From a virus: a stretch of DNA of 24,137 bases. Position 1 is the stretch's first letter. Every line of letters starts with the position of its first letter. Below the pieces are notes generated by a model, which had not been told where the DNA came from, did not search any database, and was given only the letters and a program-made list of their open reading frames with translations. Of this stretch, positions 13,844 through 21,223 are shown one piece after another. The position numbers and the translations under genes were made by a program. The DNA lies in IMG/VR virus record IMGVR_UViG_3300004807_000123, positions 1-24,137 of that record. One strand, given 5' to 3'.

Positions 13844-14154
13844 ATCTTTATCCTAAAAATATTAGGTTTCCAAGGAAGTCCTGTTTCTTTGTGTTCTAAA
13901 GCCTCAAACTGTCTTTCGATTCCACTCTTTACATGGCTTTGACCATCTCGATCTGTTTCCTTTTCAAGCCAATCAATGCAGTTCATCTCTGTCACATCCT
14001 CTAAAGGGATACCCATCTCTGGATCAGTAAAGAACATTGTTCCTTCAGAATCTATGCTCATTTTCCCATTAAATCCTGTGCAAAGATACTTTATGCCAGT
14101 AATTAACTCGCCTTTAGTATATAAATTTAAGACTTTCCAAGTATATGAAATCAT
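13840..14154 (-). CDS. Hypothetical small protein in the tail operon, 104 aa
   Basis: I prefer ATG 14154 ([20 protein letters not shown]), giving the ATGA overlap used across this operon; a GTG two codons upstream is also possible. The sequence has the pattern W-x-V ... [20 protein letters not shown] ... [18 protein letters not shown] ... [19 protein letters not shown]. This resembles a short phage protein family placed beside tail genes (DUF7936-like in my recollection), with N-terminal beta strands and a C-terminal helix. Function unknown. Confidence 0.65.
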   Translation of the reverse strand: MISYTWKVLNLYTKGELITGIKYLCTGFNGKMSIDSEGTMFFTDPEMGIPLEDVTEMNCIDWLEKETDRDGQSHVKSGIERQFEALEHKETGLPWKPNIFRIKI

Positions 14155-14654
14155 GCCCACACCCTAATAGGATCTGTTAGATAAACAATATATGGCTTTA
14201 ATGGTTCAATATCCTCATCATCCAATAACCGAATATTAACCCCATAATTAGGAGGAGGATAAGGAATAGGCACATAGTCCTTAGGAGTTGGGATTGGCGG
14301 TCTTTGATAGACTGTACCAATCACATCAATGTTTTGGTAATTAGATACATACACATCTTTTGTGCCTGTTTCAACATATTCTGTTGCTTGAACTTCTTTA
14401 GTTTTAATTAAAGTTAGTGGGACAACTTCACCTTCTTCAAAAGAAGCGTTGTCATCACTATTTAATTCTGTCATCACTTTTTCTGACCACCATTCTTCAG
14501 TTTGTCCTGTTGATGGGTTTACAAAACTATAAGTGTATTCAGTAATAAATTTACCTTCAATTGGTACTCGACCATAAACAGGTTCTTGCACAACTGTATA
14601 AAGAATCGGTAAGGATTCGGCTTCGTCTGTAAAGGATAGGCATAAGTCTTGCAT
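14151..14654 (-). CDS. Hypothetical protein with Pro-rich segment, 167 aa
   Basis: The protein is acidic and beta-rich: YTVVQEPVYGRVPIEGKFIT, then YTYSFVNPSTGQTEEWWSEK, a Thr/Glu-rich middle, and a Pro-rich stretch RPPIPTPKDYVPIPYPPPNY around residues 118-137. No family is recognised. It lies directly after the lectin-like adhesin (start 2 nt after that stop codon's end) and may be a partner or assembly factor for it, but that is inference from position only. The binding site AGGAAC precedes the ATG. Confidence 0.55.
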   Translation of the reverse strand: MQDLCLSFTDEAESLPILYTVVQEPVYGRVPIEGKFITEYTYSFVNPSTGQTEEWWSEKVMTELNSDDNASFEEGEVVPLTLIKTKEVQATEYVETGTKDVYVSNYQNIDVIGTVYQRPPIPTPKDYVPIPYPPPNYGVNIRLLDDEDIEPLKPYIVYLTDPIRVWA

Positions 14655-14655
14655 A

Positions 14656-16389
14656 TTAAGTTCCTGTGAGGGCTTGGAGTTGAGTTGAGGTTACTGCTTG
14701 TGGGTAATAGGCTAATTTTTTAATGTAGCCTGTCATTGGGCTTGAACTGTTTTCACCTAAACCAATAAATAAAGCATTCGGATTAACTTGAGTTGCGTAA
14801 TAACTACTAACTGTTGAACCTAATGTCCCACTTTCAGCACCAAAAATTGTTGGTGTAGTTGTAACGACAATACCCATTTTATAAGAGCCTGTTGGCTGTC
14901 CTGTGCTTCCAATAATTGTCAAATTAGGGTTAAATGCACCATTCAATCTCATGAAATAATTAGGTCTCCCATTACTATTCCAATTTAAACCAATTCCTGT
15001 ATTTGTTCCATTATTTAAAACAAGAGTTGCTATTGCTAGATAATTTGAAGGTGTTGTTATATTTGCTTCAACATATAAAGTGCTTTGACTAATGTTATAC
15101 CAACTACTAAAGTTAGTTCCTGTCATTGATGCGTTATCACTAGCCCTTGTTACTTGGGCAGAAGTAGTAGGGATATACGAGGTAGGAAATGCGAGGGCTT
15201 CAAACTGATTACCCCATACATAAGCACCGTTATATCCATTTCCTGTGTAAGAAGCACCGCCATCGCCAGTTGCTAAAAATACTCCACCAATTGTTGTAGT
15301 TGTAGTTACAGTTGCAGTATATGTTGCAGTGCATCTATACCACCCATTCCCTACTAAAGTAATTGTTGCGGTGCAATTTGTTAAAGTTCCTATTGCACCT
15401 GTTCCTAAATTAAAATAAGCTAAAGCACTAGGATTACCATTTGAAGGTTGCAAAACTATCCAAGTTCTTTCTTTTGCTTTTAAATAAACGGATTGAGTAT
15501 AGTTTTGTCCGTTTGTTTGTGAATAACTAGCACTTAAATAAAATCCGTGACTAGATGTTGATGTATTTTCAACTAATAACTGTGCAGTCTGTGTTCCATC
15601 AGGAGCAATATCAGCAGTAGCAATAATTGTTGCGTTAGATTTAGTCCATACTGCATTACTAAAATCTTGGCTATAAGTCAGTAAATTAGTCGAACTCTGC
15701 TCAATCAATAAACCTAATGATTCCCCTGTTGTTGGATTAAAATCAAATCTCGGTGCGTTAATAGGTGCTGTTAGTAGTTGAGGGATGTAGTTCGTTATTG
15801 CTGTGGTAGTTGTTGCATTGTAGGCAGTTACGGATGAGCGTTGTTCTAGTTGAACACCCCAAATCCATAGTTCTTGTCCTGCTGTTGGCGTTGGTCCAAA
15901 ATTAAATAAATAAATATTTTGTGTTCCTGCACTCAATGTTCCTGTTGCTGTAAACCTTTGCCAAGTTGTCGTTGCTGTTCCTGCTATGCTTAAAGTGCCT
16001 CCTGAAAATGCTTGTGTGCCTGTGGGAACGGATGCATAAAAAGATAATGTGTAAGTTCCTGCTGTGGGGACACTTACAGATTGCGACATATTTGGATAAG
16101 GTGAACTTGTTGTTACAAATCGCATTGCAGTTGTTGTTCCATCAGGAGCAACTGCATAATTATCTGTTCTTGTTGATGCACCACCTGAATCCACTCCCCA
16201 ATTGGCAGCCATACCTGTGCCTTGAGAATATCTAACCAAATTCTGCTCAGCCAACACGCTTGTCTTACCATCATAGTAAGGTGCAGTAGTTGACCGAGAA
16301 AAAGTGATTCTGCTATCCAATACTTGTGAATTCGCAAAATCAGCTAAAAAGCTGGGCTTCAAATTTGGGAAATTGGCTGAAATACTCAT
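14656..16389 (-). CDS. Lectin/LamG-like adhesin (receptor-binding structural protein), 577 aa
   Basis: Three beta-sandwich segments can be seen. After an N-terminal leader (FLADFANSQVLDSRITFSRS), two similar carbohydrate-binding-module-like domains follow. The first runs from NLVRYSQGTGMAANWG to WGVQLEQRSSVTAY (about 51-190), the second from NLLTYSQDFSNAVWTKS to WGNQFEALAFPTSYIPT (about 236-408). The last ~150 residues (STLYVEANITTPSNYLAIAT ... GYIKKLAYYPQAVT) look like a LamG/concanavalin-type domain. This arrangement is common in phage spike and fibre proteins of environmental phages, and the likely role is binding host surface glycans. It overlaps the preceding small gene by ATGA. The exact location on the virion is unknown. 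Confidence 0.75.
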   Translation of the reverse strand: MSISANFPNLKPSFLADFANSQVLDSRITFSRSTTAPYYDGKTSVLAEQNLVRYSQGTGMAANWGVDSGGASTRTDNYAVAPDGTTTAMRFVTTSSPYPNMSQSVSVPTAGTYTLSFYASVPTGTQAFSGGTLSIAGTATTTWQRFTATGTLSAGTQNIYLFNFGPTPTAGQELWIWGVQLEQRSSVTAYNATTTTAITNYIPQLLTAPINAPRFDFNPTTGESLGLLIEQSSTNLLTYSQDFSNAVWTKSNATIIATADIAPDGTQTAQLLVENTSTSSHGFYLSASYSQTNGQNYTQSVYLKAKERTWIVLQPSNGNPSALAYFNLGTGAIGTLTNCTATITLVGNGWYRCTATYTATVTTTTTIGGVFLATGDGGASYTGNGYNGAYVWGNQFEALAFPTSYIPTTSAQVTRASDNASMTGTNFSSWYNISQSTLYVEANITTPSNYLAIATLVLNNGTNTGIGLNWNSNGRPNYFMRLNGAFNPNLTIIGSTGQPTGSYKMGIVVTTTPTIFGAESGTLGSTVSSYYATQVNPNALFIGLGENSSSPMTGYIKKLAYYPQAVTSTQLQALTGT

Positions 16390-16568
16390 TCTATTTCAAT
16401 CCCAAGTTCTTTAAACAAATTTAAAAGTTGGTCGCCAACTGCATATTCACAAACACCTATTTTCCCATTAAAATCTGATTCATTATCATAGGTAAGTAAT
16501 CCATAATCTTCATCAGTAAACCCTACTTTATGTGATGCTTCAATAAGTTGTTTTTTTGTAATTTTCAT
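16386..16568 (-). CDS. Small acidic hypothetical protein, 60 aa
   Basis: ATG 16568 (MKITKKQLIEASHKVGFTDE) is preferred over the ATG 12 nt upstream because it gives the ATGA overlap with the previous gene and has GGAAAA at proper spacing. The product is acidic, with DEDYGLLTYDNESDFNGKIG and VGDQLLNLFKELGIEIE. It has no membrane segment and no known domain. It sits between the small membrane protein and the adhesin, and could be a regulator or chaperone for either. Confidence 0.55.
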   Translation of the reverse strand: MKITKKQLIEASHKVGFTDEDYGLLTYDNESDFNGKIGVCEYAVGDQLLNLFKELGIEIE

Positions 16569-16831
16569 AGGCTTTTCCAATTATGAAAGATGACTGCTAA
16601 ATAAATAATGATTAAGACTACTAATAAAAGAGGATATTCAAGTCCAATGAAATAGCCTAAAACGCCCAATAGAACCGACTTGATTGCTAAGGCTACATCA
16701 ACATTTAAGTATTTAAATACAAATGCCATGACAGGATTTTGCTCATAGCCACCATTTTTTAAGATAGTACGAGTGGTATACCAATCGAGCAATTGGAGAA
16801 TAAAGAATGTAAGGGAGAGGATATATATCAT
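16565..16831 (-). CDS. Small integral membrane protein, DUF5658-like, 88 aa
   Basis: Three hydrophobic segments are visible: MIYILSLTFFILQLLDW, VDVALAIKSVLLGVLGYFIG and YPLLLVVLIIIYLAVIFHNW. The motif LLDWYTTRTILKNGGYEQNP, with Asp, Thr, Gly-Gly and Glu-x-Asn-Pro, is the pattern I know from DUF5658-type membrane proteins of bacteria and phages. Its role in the phage is unknown; superinfection exclusion or envelope modification are possibilities without direct evidence. Overlaps the tail-fibre stop by ATGA. Confidence 0.6.
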   Translation of the reverse strand: MIYILSLTFFILQLLDWYTTRTILKNGGYEQNPVMAFVFKYLNVDVALAIKSVLLGVLGYFIGLEYPLLLVVLIIIYLAVIFHNWKSL

Positions 16832-18447
16832 GCTATGCGATAAGTAACAAATGTGTTAGTAGCAGTTTTAACTGTTTGGAACTGAGCTGAGGTATTAATT
16901 GCGACTGTAGCATTACCGACATAGGTGTGGCCTGTTCCAGCAGTCATTGTAATTGCACCTGAAGCTGAACCTGTGTTGATTACAATCCATAGAAATGAGT
17001 TATTGACCACGCTGAGACCATTTAACACTCCAGCGTCTGTTAATGTGCCTGTTGGTAATGTTAATGCTACAGCAGTTGCAGAAGTAACTTGCACAATGTA
17101 AGTAAGCAATTGAGCAATTGTAAGCGTTGTTGTAGCAGTTAATGCAGTAATAGTTGGTTGAATCTGATAACCACTCGTGCCAACTAAGTTTGTAGTTGAG
17201 CCACCACCAATCTGAACTGCTTTAGCATCTTGATAGGCCATTGTGCCTAAGTATTGATTCAAAGGAATTTGATTCGCACCAGTTCCCACATCTTTTTGAC
17301 TAACAATGTTGTAGCCATTTTCGATAAAAGATGTAACACTTAATGCACCTGTTGATGGATTAAATGTGTAGTTTGGATTGGTGTACTCAGTAGTTGCAGT
17401 ACCTGTTTGAGCAGTAAAATAAGTAGGGTAGTAAGTGGCATTTGTCGAGTTTGTAGAGATACCAATCGTTGATGCCGATGTGCTAATTGCTGACCATACA
17501 GGAGCTCCTGCACCATTGGATTGCAAGAAGTTACCTGCTGTACCTACCGTAGAAAAAGCGTATGCAGTTCCTGTGCCATAACCCACACCACCTGCTGTTG
17601 GTGTTGCTGATGAGTTTGTACCACCATTGGCAATCGGTAATATGCCTGTTACCCCTGTTGTTAAGGGTAAGCCTGTTGAACTTGCTAAACTACCCACCAA
17701 GTTTGTGCCTGTTACAGTAGTTGCGTTTAATGATACTAATCCTGCAATAGTACCTGTAATGCCACCTAGTGCTATAGAAGTGCTACCTATTGTTACCGAG
17801 TTATTCGTTAAAGCACTATTCGGTATGTTGGTTAAAGACGCACCTGAGCCACTAAATAAGGTTGCAGTAAACTTTCCTGTTGATGGCTGATATTGTAGTT
17901 TAGTAGAGGAAGTTTCAACAATATTGGTTGATCCAGAGGTCGCACTATAAAATAATGGGTAATAAGTGGATGTATCAGTAGTTTGATCAGAAATTGTTAC
18001 TGAAGTTGCAACAGTTGACCAAGATGGTGCTGATGTACCATTACTTAATAAGAATTGCCCAGTAGATCCTGCTGCTAAATAAGCAGTTGAGTTTAAAGCA
18101 TTTTGATAAACAATCTGCCCAGCACCACCACCACTTAAATTATTAGCAGTATTGGCAGTTCCGTTCAGGGTGCCAAAGAATGTAGGAGCAGAAAATACCC
18201 CTGTGCCTGGATTCCATGTCAAACTTGGTGAGGCAATTGCTAAACCCGTTACTTGCCCACTTGTTGCACTTGTAAACGTAGGATAAAGCGTTGCATTAAC
18301 ATTTGTGTTAACAATCCCAATCGATTCAGTCGCAGTAATTACAAATGGTTGACCTTGGCCGATAAAGGTATTAAACGTGCCATCAAGGTTAAAGTATGCT
18401 TGAACTGGCAGTATATTTTGATCTACTGTTAAAGCCGGGCCGGGCAT
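16828..18447 (-). CDS. Tail fibre / spike protein with internal repeats, 539 aa
   Basis: Extremely Ser/Thr/Gly/Asn-rich and beta-type, as in trimeric fibres. Three ~55-residue repeats are visible at about 38-97, 146-203 and 325-378; each has (T/A)T-x-YP, then (F/Y)xSATSG or similar, and ends N/QPSTGxF-x(5)-F. A separate repeat, GQFLLSNGTSAPSWS (130-144) and GNFLQSNGAGAPVWS (305-319), also occurs. The middle has SGASLTNIPNSALTNNSVTI, a pattern widespread in fibres of environmental phages. The C-terminus is likely the exposed or trimerisation end. Role: host recognition. The binding site AAGGAG precedes ATG 18447. Confidence 0.75.
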   Translation of the reverse strand: MPGPALTVDQNILPVQAYFNLDGTFNTFIGQGQPFVITATESIGIVNTNVNATLYPTFTSATSGQVTGLAIASPSLTWNPGTGVFSAPTFFGTLNGTANTANNLSGGGAGQIVYQNALNSTAYLAAGSTGQFLLSNGTSAPSWSTVATSVTISDQTTDTSTYYPLFYSATSGSTNIVETSSTKLQYQPSTGKFTATLFSGSGASLTNIPNSALTNNSVTIGSTSIALGGITGTIAGLVSLNATTVTGTNLVGSLASSTGLPLTTGVTGILPIANGGTNSSATPTAGGVGYGTGTAYAFSTVGTAGNFLQSNGAGAPVWSAISTSASTIGISTNSTNATYYPTYFTAQTGTATTEYTNPNYTFNPSTGALSVTSFIENGYNIVSQKDVGTGANQIPLNQYLGTMAYQDAKAVQIGGGSTTNLVGTSGYQIQPTITALTATTTLTIAQLLTYIVQVTSATAVALTLPTGTLTDAGVLNGLSVVNNSFLWIVINTGSASGAITMTAGTGHTYVGNATVAINTSAQFQTVKTATNTFVTYRIA

Positions 18448-18456
18448 AAAAACTCC

Positions 18457-18813
18457 TTAGTTTTGGTCTACCATTGGCATTACATAAAGCGTTGTTCCTG
18501 ATGTACCAATAGCAGTAATTGCAAAACTTGGTGGAACTGCAATAACTGTTGGCTGACTCATGCTAACACCTAATACAAAACTCTGGCTTGTATTGCCACC
18601 AGTCGGTAATACCGCAGGATTAGCAGTTGTGGTTGTGCCTGCGATGGCCGGAGCAATTGTAATTGCTACAGGATTAGCTGAAGTATTCAAGAAACCACAA
18701 AAGTTGACTTGATCATTACCATTTGGAGTGATCGTTACTGATGTGGAAGAAGTGCCTGTAACTGCAATCGCAGTTGTAGGTCCTACAAAACGATATGCTG
18801 ATACGTTAGCCAT
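18457..18813 (-). CDS. Putative small virion protein, 118 aa
   Basis: A Thr/Val/Ala-rich beta protein: MANVSAYRFVGPTTAIAVTG, then TSSTSVTITPNGNDQVNFCG, ending GTTLYVMPMVDQN. The composition and size resemble small decoration or spike-base proteins found beside phage structural genes. It is not obviously homologous to the gene upstream, but both share the small beta-sandwich style. The ribosome binding site is weak, so translation may be coupled to the upstream gene 3 nt away. No family recognised. Confidence 0.55.
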   Translation of the reverse strand: MANVSAYRFVGPTTAIAVTGTSSTSVTITPNGNDQVNFCGFLNTSANPVAITIAPAIAGTTTTANPAVLPTGGNTSQSFVLGVSMSQPTVIAVPPSFAITAIGTSGTTLYVMPMVDQN

Positions 18814-18816
18814 AAT

Positions 18817-19143
18817 TTAAACCATATTTAGAGGTAAAGGTCCATCAGTTCTTGTTACTGAGAAAACATAAGTTCCCGCAGCAGGTGTAACTGAAGCATT
18901 TGTTGTATTAGCGAATTGAACTGTCAAAACGCCATTTGTTAATACATCGCACTCAGCAATAATAATACCTGCTGTTTGATTACCATTTAAACCAACTGCG
19001 CTAACTTGGTCAGTAATTTGTAAGCCTGCGATATTAAAATTTTGTGCTGCTGAAGTATAAGACGCTACTGCAACAGGTGTTAAAGATGGTCCAATAAAAG
19101 TCGTGGATAAAACATTACCACGAGTGATTGTTGTAGATGGCAT
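18817..19143 (-). CDS. Putative small virion protein, 108 aa
   Basis: Begins MPSTTITRGNVLSTTFIGPS and continues with beta-rich Ala/Thr/Val sequence (FNIAGLQITDQVSAVGLN), ending DGPLPLNMV. It is the first gene after the terminator at 19189-19216 and is preceded by AAAGGA at good spacing and by a TATAAT hexamer, so it may begin a new transcript. No domain recognised; a structural role is inferred from context only. Confidence 0.55.
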   Translation of the reverse strand: MPSTTITRGNVLSTTFIGPSLTPVAVASYTSAAQNFNIAGLQITDQVSAVGLNGNQTAGIIIAECDVLTNGVLTVQFANTTNASVTPAAGTYVFSVTRTDGPLPLNMV

Positions 19144-19171
19144 GATTATTCCTTTATAAGAAGTAACTTTA

Positions 19172-19177
19172 ATTATA
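19172..19177 (-). promoter_or_regulatory. Possible promoter -10 box (TATAAT) after the capsid terminator
   Basis: On the minus strand a perfect TATAAT lies 28 nt upstream of the ATG at 19143 and directly downstream of the terminator. No good -35 hexamer is found at 16-18 nt, so it would need an activator, or may be chance in AT-rich DNA. Confidence 0.25.
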
Positions 19178-19188
19178 AAACAAGTAAT

Positions 19189-19216
19189 AAAAAACCCCTA
19201 ATTAAAGGGGTTTTTT
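19189..19216 (-). terminator. Rho-independent terminator between capsid and tail genes
   Basis: AAAAAACCCC (19189-19198) and GGGGTTTTTT (19207-19216) form a perfect 10-bp stem around an 8-nt loop, followed by T-rich sequence. It lies 8 nt after the stop of the 141-aa gene on the minus strand. The stem is symmetric and could stop transcription from either side. It separates portal-scaffold-coat transcripts from the tail genes, which would let the phage make more coat than tail protein. Confidence 0.85.
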
Positions 19217-19224
19217 ATGCTCAA

Positions 19225-19650
19225 TTAAGAGTAAGTGCTGAAATCATAGCCATAAACGTATACGTCCATTGTAGCCGCTGCACCTTGTGCAGTTCCTACG
19301 TTGAGGTATAAATTTTGACCTGATAATGTTGCTGTTGATGCAACAGTTCTCTGGCTTACTACTGTTGAGCCTGTTAATGCGGATAAAGCAGCATTAGCAA
19401 CAACACCAGTCCCACCGGCAGATGGAGCAGTAAATAGACCTGCTGCGGCTGTTGTGAGGGAAGTTGATGCGTTGGTAAATACTACGTTAGAAACAGAGTA
19501 GTTAATAGAGTTGATGATAGGCAATACTGCTTGATCACCTGTTGCGTTGACGTTTACACCTGTTGCGACTGCTAACAAACGAATTGCTTGGTTTGATAGT
19601 ACGCCTTGTGGATGAATCGTTTGTACTGATGCTGGTCCTGGATTAGACAT
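19225..19650 (-). CDS. Putative capsid-associated (decoration-like) protein, 141 aa
   Basis: MSNPGPASVQTIHPQGVLSN opens an Ala/Val/Thr/Gly-rich beta protein ending DVYVYGYDFSTYS. It lies 18 nt after the coat gene, shares its transcript and ends at the terminator, so it is likely made in large amounts with coat. Size, composition and place fit a head decoration or minor capsid protein, but no homologous family is identified. The binding site AAGGAG is strong. Confidence 0.6.
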   Translation of the reverse strand: MSNPGPASVQTIHPQGVLSNQAIRLLAVATGVNVNATGDQAVLPIINSINYSVSNVVFTNASTSLTTAAAGLFTAPSAGGTGVVANAALSALTGSTVVSQRTVASTATLSGQNLYLNVGTAQGAAATMDVYVYGYDFSTYS

Positions 19651-19668
19651 TTTATTTTCTCCTTAAAA

Positions 19669-21193
19669 TTAAGCTGCGATACGGCAAGCGAGTTCAGGAT
19701 AGAGCGGGGCCCATCCGTACAATACATCTAAACGAGTAGGAATACTGTCGTTGTTAATTGTGTATTGACGAACAATACGCATACTTAAACCGATTTCCTT
19801 ATCAGAGGCACGACCTGCGAAATGAACACCTTCAGGGAGCTCTAAATCTGCTACTGCGAGCGAAAAAGAATTTCTATGCATGATTATATTCTGTGGAGAT
19901 ACTGCACCAGTTGAATTGAACTGAGTTACCGCAGCAGAAGATGATGGTGAAGGAATCGATACGTTTTGGAACTGGCCAGCAGTAATAACCGCAGGAGATA
20001 CCACAACAGAAACGCTTGAACCTGAAGCAATCGTAACAGCAGACTTAACCACAAAGTTACGGAGCTTGTTTGAACCATACGCTTGACGATTCTGTGGGTT
20101 AACTGCGTAAACACCAGCGATCGTGAATGTATCACCGGCATTTAATACTAAGTTACCAGTATTGGCAGCAGTCAAAGTGATTGTTGAGCTTGATGCCCAG
20201 CCACTTGTTAAGAAACCAGTTGCAGTTGTAGTTGCTACAGATGCAGTCACAGTAGTTGTGCTGTTATTACCGAATACTTGAGACTGAATATTTTGGTCTA
20301 ATTTCCAGTTCATCCCCGCGGAATCGCGACCCATAAGTCCTTTGCGATACTGTTCGCCAATTGCTTCTTGAGGTACGAATAAACCTTTTAAAGAATCAAC
20401 AATCGTTGCAGATGTGAATGGCTCAACGATGCATGATCTGCGACCATCTCTAGGAGCACCTTCAGAATCAAGGTAAGCACCAGCAGTTAGATAAGTAATC
20501 AAACCAGTTGGAGGAGTACCAGCAACACCTACAATGTTTGCAGTATTGAGGGTAGCCATTGCCAATCCATCTCTGTCAATTTTGTTTGCAATCGCAGCGA
20601 CTGCAGGCTTCAAAACTCTATCGCTGAACATATCTAAAGATAATGCTAAGTCGGTCGTTGTAAACTGTGTGTCAACGTGGAACTGCGTTGACAAAGTAAT
20701 AGGTACAGATGATTCGTTAAAATCTTCTACGTTCAGGGCTGGCCCTGTTGATCCAATAAAGCGTCCAGGTCTCATTCTGTTACTTTCAGTCTTACGACCT
20801 ACTGACCATTTCTGGCGGTGCAATTTCTTCGAATCGCACTCTAAGGCTTCTTTAGTTATACCTTAGTTCAGACTATCGCATCTACTTTCGTAGGCTTCTC
20901 ACTTAGTCGTTCAGGCTGCTTTCGCTTGCCCCTTGTTACCCACTTCTGGGACTCCAAGTCAATCAGAGAAACTTTTTCGTCCGCACACCTAGTTCTTTTT
21001 ACGGACGTTTACTGTGTTACCAATCTTACCACCTCAAATGCAAGATTCACAGTAAAAACTGAGGCAGGCTTTATACCACAGCGAATTGATCGTCATAATT
21101 ACGATCTACTTCAGAAGTGAATGTTAATTCGTTCTCCAAGACCATCAACGCTTCGTTGGTGATCTTAGAAATGGTTAGCAAGTTATTTGCCAT
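19669..21193 (-). CDS. Major capsid (coat) protein, P22 coat family, split by an intron and a 40-nt insertion
   Basis: Coding segments on the minus strand are 21193-21074 (MANNLLTISKITNEALMVLE ... YDDQFAV), 21033-21001 (GGKIGNTVNVR) and 20772-19669 (RPGRFIGSTGPALNVEDFNE to the end). Joined they give about 418 residues, close to the ~430 of P22-type coat. Motifs such as LTISKITNEAL, YDDQFAV, KIGNTVNVR and TTTDLALSLDMFSDR are those of the family, which builds the HK97-fold shell. The 228-nt gap at 20773-21000 is a group I intron and restores the frame exactly (NVR/RPGRF). The 40 nt at 21034-21073 starts with TAA, ends with TGA and shifts the frame; no intron explains it. The binding site AAAGGAA lies before ATG 21193. 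As written, the mRNA would not give full coat without removing or skipping the 40 nt. Confidence 0.85.
20773..21000 (-). ncRNA. Group I self-splicing intron, 228 nt, no ORF
   Basis: On the minus strand, P1 pairs the exon end CGTCCGT (21007-21001) with the guide GCGGACG (20984-20978), ending in the U-G wobble typical of group I 5' sites. P10 can form between AGGT (20990-20987) and exon ACCT (20770-20767). Core elements: P3 TTCTC (20970-20966) with GAGAA (20900-20896); P5-like hairpin CCCA-GAAG-TGGG (20950-20939); P6-like hairpin at 20930-20914 with a GAAA loop; P7 GACTA (20908-20904) with TAGTC (20875-20871), inside CCTGAACGACTA and GATAGTCTGAAC; P8 CTAC-GAAA-GTAG (20893-20882); P9 CTAAGG (20866-20861) with CCTTAG (20846-20841). 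The last intron base is G 20773. Removal joins GNTVNVR to RPGRFIGS in frame. An in-frame TAG appears four codons into the intron. Confidence 0.88.
21034..21073 (-). other. 40-nt frame-breaking insertion in the coat gene with long hairpin potential
   Basis: Relative to the coat family, 40 nt stand between the codons for ...FAVV and GGKIGNTVNVR. The segment begins TAA, ends TGA and shifts the frame by one. Its 3' half is an inverted near-copy of the following coding sequence: TTTACTGTG (21056-21048) pairs with CACAGTAAA (21016-21008), and AATCTTGC (21047-21040) with GTAAGATT (21029-21022). This gives 17 bp with a 5-nt bulge and a 10-nt loop. The hairpin base abuts intron helix P1. An alternative stem, CTGCCTCA with TGAGGTGG, is also possible. 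Origin and effect are unknown; an assembly or base error cannot be excluded. Confidence 0.6.
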
Positions 21194-21223
21194 GATATTT
21201 CCTTTATAAAATAAATTAAGTTT

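Noticed and set aside
14656-18447. Diversity-generating retroelement variable regions in the adhesin or fibre
   Set aside because: No reverse transcriptase and no template repeat with adenine-specific differences is present in the window.
20773-21000. Coat gene interruption as an intein or as a simple sequencing frameshift
   Set aside because: The interval contains several in-frame stops and no protein-splicing motifs, while RNA pairings P1, P3, P7, P8 and P9 and an exact in-frame exon join are present.
21027-21076. Classic T4 gene 60-type translational bypass over the 40-nt insert
   Set aside because: The take-off codon would be GTA (Val) before TAA, but the GTG/GTA codons downstream (21032-21027) are in the wrong frame for GGKIGNTVNVR; kept only as an open hypothesis under the insert.
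20534-21120. Plus-strand open frames (20534-20866 and 20926-21120) as genes
   Set aside because: They lie opposite the coat gene and intron, have no recognisable products, and are explained as shadows.
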